From Fratercula arctica (Eukaryota > Chordata > Aves > Charadriiformes > Alcidae), in the NCBI GenBank assembly GCA_947846985.1, contig CANTUZ010000026.1:51318730-51382729 (forward strand): a DNA stretch of 64,000 nucleotides. The letters are read 5' to 3'. A program made the translations under genes and the position numbers. The notes below the pieces were generated by a model. It searched no databases. It saw only the letters and a list, made by a program, of their open reading frames with translations, and was not told the origin of the DNA. Below, in pieces: positions 59,022 to 64,000 of this stretch (the first letter of the stretch is position 1; the number at the start of each line of letters is the position of its first letter).

Positions 59022-60129
59022 ATTTAATATTGGTTTAGCAATGCCTTTGTAAGAAAAGACATGTTAAGCAAAACTGAAAGACAGTGTGTAAGGGTAAAGA
59101 AAAGAGAACTACTTTGCAGATCTCTGTTATCTAAAACAAAGCACCAATCGTGGACACATTTATAAAATCTTATGAAGGGATAGTTTTAGCTCACATGAAA
59201 TCAGTCATTATTTAGTGTTCCTTTCTGGTTACTTAGTGACATTCTAGAAACAAAGTGCTGCCTAATATAAATACAAAACTTCCATTCTCCATGACCAAAA
59301 ATAGAAAAGACTGTAAGTGATGCTTACATTCAGTCACTGCAAAGAAACAGCAGCTATGTAAGCAGATAAGAAAGGACAAAAAAAATGCAGTAGGCTAGAA
59401 GCATTACAAAATTTACCACACTTTTAACAAATACAAAAATACTTGTTGCAAAGCCCAAGAGAAAGTCTTCACCAGCAAAAAATTACAAGCAAGAGCAGAA
59501 CATAGTAAATTTGGCTCCAGTCCTCCTATCACAAATACAAACCAGTTGGAAACACCAGAGTACCACTGGACACAAACACTATTTTTACCCCCTTTCCTGG
59601 TTCAAATGGGACTCATGAAAGTAAAACACATGCTATCACCAGCACCTGGGCACATACAGATTTCAAGCAGATGTTAGAGAACTGCATATGGTAAAATGAA
59701 CCCCTTCTGAAAATTCCATTTATTAAATGAAACAACAGATTGGAGCCACTAAAACACACATAAGCTGTATCTTCTCTCTGTACAGACAAAAACCACACCC
59801 CTTTTTTTAAAAAACTATTCTATCCATATGTTAGAATGCAGAATTCTGTTTGTCAATACAAAAATGAAATACAAACTCAATTTTTCCTCAGAACTGCAAT
59901 TACTGCTGCCTTTTTTTACGTGCATATTTTCATCTGCATACAAGTCATTGGTAGAATTTAAAACTGGTAAAACAAGTCCAATGCTGCTCTAATTGATAGG
60001 CGTATACTAGCTAGTACAGGGAAGTATTATAAAAGCTTGCCGGTGAACTACACAGCCATCTGCAATAGAGCAGTAAAATGTTACCAAATTTCTGGGCTCA
60101 GAATCTGATACTTACAGACTGCTTGCTAC

Positions 60130-61600
60130 CTCAATGCAATAAACCACTAGATAATGAAGATAAAAAAGAAAGAATTAAAAGAAGATAAGGGTAAAGCAGA
60201 AAACCTAGATGATCTGTTGTTTTCTGAAATTATTGCAGAGACAGCCAGAGCCAATCCCACACCAGAACCTCTTTAGACTGGGGATATATGAGGCATTCTC
60301 TCAAAACAAATCATCAGAGGAGCATTTAAAAATAACAATTAATAGTAAGAATTCACCAGAGCCAGATAATACTTGCTGGAGTGTTAAAGCATCAATTATG
60401 AAATTGCCAAACTATTAATTCTGCAAAAAAAATAGGCTTATGGTGACCTAAGTAAAGAGGAATGGAGAGTGGAAAATATATCAAGTTTTTCAGAGCTTTA
60501 CAAGGCAATCAGGAGAAGCACAACAAAGACAGTCTGACTTCCATACTGGGCAAGGTGGTTAAAACCATACTGAAGAATTTGTAGACTGGAATAATAGGGA
60601 GAAAAAAAAACAATGCAGCTTTTGTGAAGGAAAATCATGATATGCAACTTGAAGAGCTCTTTGAAGGAATCCAGGATACAGTGGATAAAGGTATTGGAAG
60701 TGGTCATGAATAAAAGACTTCTAAAAAGCTTCTGCTGATGTCTCTCGTAGGAAGTTTTTACAGAAGTGAAGACCTTGCAGGGTAAGACTTAAGAGACCAT
60801 GACTTACAGGGAGAGAGTCAGAAGCCTCAACAGAACCTGTGCCAGGATTTGGGCTGCTACTCAGAGAGGTCACCTGCATATCTGTCATTTCACATAACAT
60901 CTGTGCTTAAGTTTGCAAATTATACAAAATTATTATAAGCAAAACTAACACGTCATGAAAAAATTTGCAGAAGAACCCCAGAATACTGAGAAACAAGCAT
61001 ATAAAACAACAGACAAAGTCAAATGTCAGTAAATGCAATGTAACACATTGGGAGAGAGAACTCTAGGTTATTTAATGCCACTACCAGAAAAAGGTCTGGC
61101 AGTCTCTGAACACACAACTTCAAAAATATCTGTTCACTGCTTTGAAGTGGTCAGGTTAGGAATCATCCAGAATATCAGACTTTTTTTTAATGGAGGGAAG
61201 AGAGAACATAACATATTCTTACGCTGCTGATACATTCGTGGTGTTCCTATGCTTTCAAATTATTCTATCTAATTAAGAACATGAAGCACCAAAAAAGTAT
61301 ACGTAATATGGATCAGAGTATGGAGCAGCTTCTGCACAAAGAAAGTAGGGGAATTTTTTAGCTCACAAAACAGATAAGTATGACAGGGTGTGTCGGATCA
61401 AAGTACACAAAAAAATAATCATGATAGCACACAGTGACGTGGTATGTCAGATGCCTGAAGTGCTTCCCAGAAGAACACGAGAACATCAAATGAAATTTTA
61501 CAAAGTTGCTCTTAAGTACTTCTTTGCCTAGTAAATAATTAAAGGAAAGAATTCCATACCTAAAGACATTTTTGAGACCAAGAAGAAAACAGGTTCAAAA
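60130..61600 (+). mobile_element. Ancient CR1 LINE, long degenerate copy (RT to C-terminal region)
   Basis: Collinear, in consensus order, with old amniote-type CR1: CAGTCTGACTTCCATACTGG and GCAAGGTGG (RPVSLTSIPGK region) at about 60.53 kb, GCAGCTTTTGTGAAGGAAAA and TCATG (HGFxKGKSC) at 60.62 kb, GTTTGCAAATTATACAAAAT (FADDTK) at 60.91 kb, AATGCAATGTAACACATTGG at 61.03 kb, GAAAAAGGTCTGGCAGTCTC at 61.09 kb, AGGAATCATCCAG at 61.16 kb and GAACATCAAATGAAATTTTA at 61.48 kb. Frames are thoroughly broken and parts are deleted. Among the oldest mobile DNA in the window. Confidence 0.7.
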
Positions 61601-62349
61601 ATTATTATAAAAATTCATTAAAAGACCCAGATCTGTTGAACAGCAGAACTTCCATCTCAAGATGTCTCTAAGGTGCAAAAACAGGACAGGAACTATTATT
61701 CTACGTTTGTGCCAAAAGCGCCTTCTTATCTGACAGTAGCAAGTACTAAGTTAGACGGACTTCACTTGATCGCATACAAACATCCTCACATGGTGCGCTC
61801 ACATTCCCTTACCCCTGCAGCTGTATCAAGACCACAGTTTTCCCTAGCAGCTCTTGCAGCTGTGATCTTACTAAAAACACATGCAAATAAGCAGCAGTGA
61901 GCTCCATCAAATAGGATTTACAATTGTCAGTAGTACAAAAAAAAAAACAAAACAAACCCAAACCAGATAAAAGCCCAGAAAACAACTCTCAAACCCTCTG
62001 CCTAGAATTACAAAACACACTTCCTTTTTTGGATATACAAAGTTTTCATTTACCTGTTGGAATTCTTTTCACACATGAAAATGGTAGTAATAGATGTGAT
62101 AGAAGTAAGTCACTGATAATCATGTAGGTGTAAGGTTTATAATCTAAAAACATCATGTAATTCCTTCCCTTTCCACCAAAGAACCACATATACTTACCTA
62201 TGGCAGAAAGATTTTTGTCAAGGCTCAGTCTTCTCAGGCTCTGATTTAGTATTCCCCTGCCCTTAGCATAAGGAAAAAGTTTCTCAATGACCAAATCTCA
62301 CCTTCCCCACCCCGTGAATGAGAAACAGAGAAGAGATTAGCCACTTCTT

Positions 62350-62600
62350 TGCAATTGGAAAACCTATTTTTTGACTAAGCAATTCTAATTCTTTCAATCT
62401 TTCATTTTAAACCATTTTCTAGACCACTGCTGCCTTCTGAATGTTCTCCAATTGGTCCCTATCTCACTTAGAGTTCAGAACCTAGAACAGTGTAGGACCC
62501 ACCAACTCTGAGAAGAGCAGAGAGATTACTTTAAATTACTTTTGATCCCCTGTCCAAATGCTTTAACCTCTTCCCAACAGCATGATACTGTGTCCTTAGT
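62350..62600 (-). mobile_element. Ancient CR1 LINE fragment, minus orientation
   Basis: TTTCAATCTTTCATTTTAAA, CCATTTTCTAGACCACTGCT, TTCTCCAATTGGTCCCTATC and GAACCTAGAACAGTGTA follow the complement of the old CR1 RT C-terminal region (the stretch usually reading TCAATCTTTCCTCATAGGTC, then a CTGGAC-type block). Strongly diverged, and the right boundary is unclear. Confidence 0.5.
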
Positions 62601-64000
62601 TTGTGATACAAAAATTCCAGCTTCTTTTCCACAGAACTGCACCTTACCCTGTTTCTTCCCCCATCGCACACCCATGCAGTACAGCCTACAGACAGTACAT
62701 TGCTTTTGTATTCACTGACACCCTGCTTTGTTCCACGTCTCCCATTTGCCAAGGTGGTAATTTCATTCTCAACCACACCTGCAGTTGTTCCTAGCTCCCC
62801 ATGACCTGAAAACTTCCTCAGCATGCCCTTTATTTTATCATCTCAGGTCTCCTGGGAAAAACGTGCAACGGCAAGAGCTGCCACTTGGTAGCGAACCATG
62901 CAGTAAGAGCTCTTTAGGCAAAGTTACTCAACCAGTTTTGCTTCCATTCTGTAGAATTTCCTCCCTCACAGTCACAGGTAAATATCAAGGCAGATACGTG
63001 AGACTGAATCTCACCAGGCAGAAGAGTACCAGAAGGTGAAGGCAGCTACTGGTTGCGAAGAGCAGAGCTAGGCTGGCTGCCACAAGTCACACTCTGCCAC
63101 CGTGCCTCAGGACTCACAGCTGTGCTTTTATTAACTCTGAAAAAGGGCAGTGCTGCATACGAAGTAACAGACACACACACACCTTGCTGTCAAAGGGTAA
63201 ATGCACCTAATTCTTGTTACCTTCCACATGCTTACAAGAAAGCTTTCCTTCCTGTATTTTTCTAGGAATTGAACTTCCCTTAAATTAAGTCCTAGGCAGC
63301 AAGGCAAGCCAAAGAAATGGACAGTCTCAACAGAGAGTACCTGATCAACCAGCTTCCACTGAACTCTCAATTATGCAGTGTTGAAACATTCATCTCCACA
63401 CTAGATCTTACAAGAAAAATTGACTGAGCAGGATAAGGCTGATAAAAATGATTCTTATGTGGCAGGTGCTGCACTCTGGTATCTCCAACCCTGCTAAAAG
63501 CTCTACAGACTGGAGGACAGGACTGCTACAGAACTACAAAGAAACATACAACACTAAAATGACCGAAAATTGGCCACAATTTGAAAAAAAAACCTACATA
63601 CACACATCAGTGACACAGACTCATTTTACAGTATATTAAAGAAATTTTGGAACAAACAAGCACAACAAAAGACAACCAAAGTATTGCATTTTTAAGAGAT
63701 TTCTTGTCTTAGATGAATAGGGAAGATGGAAACAACTGACAGGAAAAGTGGCAGCAAAAGTCAATGCTGAAATCAAAAAGCTGTAGAAGCCTTGTTGACT
63801 AATGAGTTAGTCTATGCAGTTAATTTCTTTCTTTGCTGATTTCTTTCATTCCATTAGATGCCAACTTCTCCACTTTGAAGGTAGGAAGCAGTCTTCCTTA
63901 CTTGGAAAAAAAACCAAACCTATGAAGGTAACATATCATATCTTGATGATATCATCTGCTTTCAGATAAATAAATGGCAAGTCAGAATGAAAACACACCA

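Larger units (their letters stand above)
52855..64000 (-). other. FER 5' intron (upstream of the first coding exon), at least 11 kb
   Basis: Presumed intron between the non-coding first exon, outside the window, and the first coding exon. Contains a CR1 3' stub at 55.7 kb, ancient CR1 at 57.05 kb, 60.1-61.6 kb and 62.35 kb, a perfect 13-bp hairpin at 58.99 kb, three TAGCACATT copies near 54.75 kb, a TTA triplet run near 58.23 kb and a CA run at 63.17 kb. No CpG-dense promoter-like region is seen. That the region is FER intron assumes the first exon lies further right. Confidence 0.65.

Noticed and set aside
52855..64000. A FER promoter or first exon in this window
   Set aside because: No CpG-rich segment or convincing donor-bearing exon was seen. 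GC rises slightly near 62.6-63.1 kb but CpG dinucleotides stay sparse.
1..64000. CRISPR arrays, operons, tRNA or rRNA genes, phage-like modules
   Set aside because: None visible; the window is vertebrate intronic DNA with spliced exons and LINE retrotransposons.

Overview
This window looks like avian nuclear DNA. It is AT-rich and intron-dominated, and its interspersed repeats are almost all CR1 non-LTR retrotransposons, including a 459-codon CR1 reverse-transcriptase ORF and typical CR1 3' ends. No bacterial-type gene layout, rRNA, tRNA or CRISPR array is visible.

One host gene can be supported. It is the 5' half of FER, a non-receptor tyrosine kinase of the FES/FER family, on the minus strand. 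Eight consecutive coding exons run right to left from the start codon at 52802 to the donor after 16079. They keep phase throughout (207+174+100+184+138+120+123+190 = 1236 nt, 412 codons) and encode the F-BAR domain (about residues 1-268) and the coiled-coil FX region (about 300-395). The next exon, which should carry the linker to SH2, and the SH2 and kinase exons are not in the remaining 16 kb and must lie beyond position 1. The non-coding first exon and promoter must lie beyond 64000, because nothing between 52855 and 64000 resembles a CpG-island promoter. FER is Z-linked in chicken, so an avian Z origin is likely but is an inference.

Layout: 1-16078 is the intron after the last visible exon, with a CR1 3' fragment, a possible LTR/CR1 relic near 6.3-6.66 kb and a poly(A)-tailed retrocopy candidate at 8.45 kb. 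16079-27266 holds five closely spaced exons. 27267-44740 is a 17.5-kb intron where most mobile DNA sits: ancient CR1 copies, a guanine tract, a ~115-bp direct repeat, a split CR1 (esterase plus endonuclease fragment, then RT) and an opposing CR1. 44741-52854 holds three exons including the start. 52855-64000 is the 5' intron, with a CR1 stub, ancient CR1 copies and a perfect hairpin.

No previously undescribed multi-gene system is visible. The items most worth checking are the two-codon upstream ORF opening the first coding exon of FER, the Asp-to-Asn change in the catalytic FADD motif of an otherwise long-open CR1 RT, the poly(A) retrocopy candidate, a decayed coding-like segment at 49.5-49.7 kb, and the layering of old and young CR1 copies.
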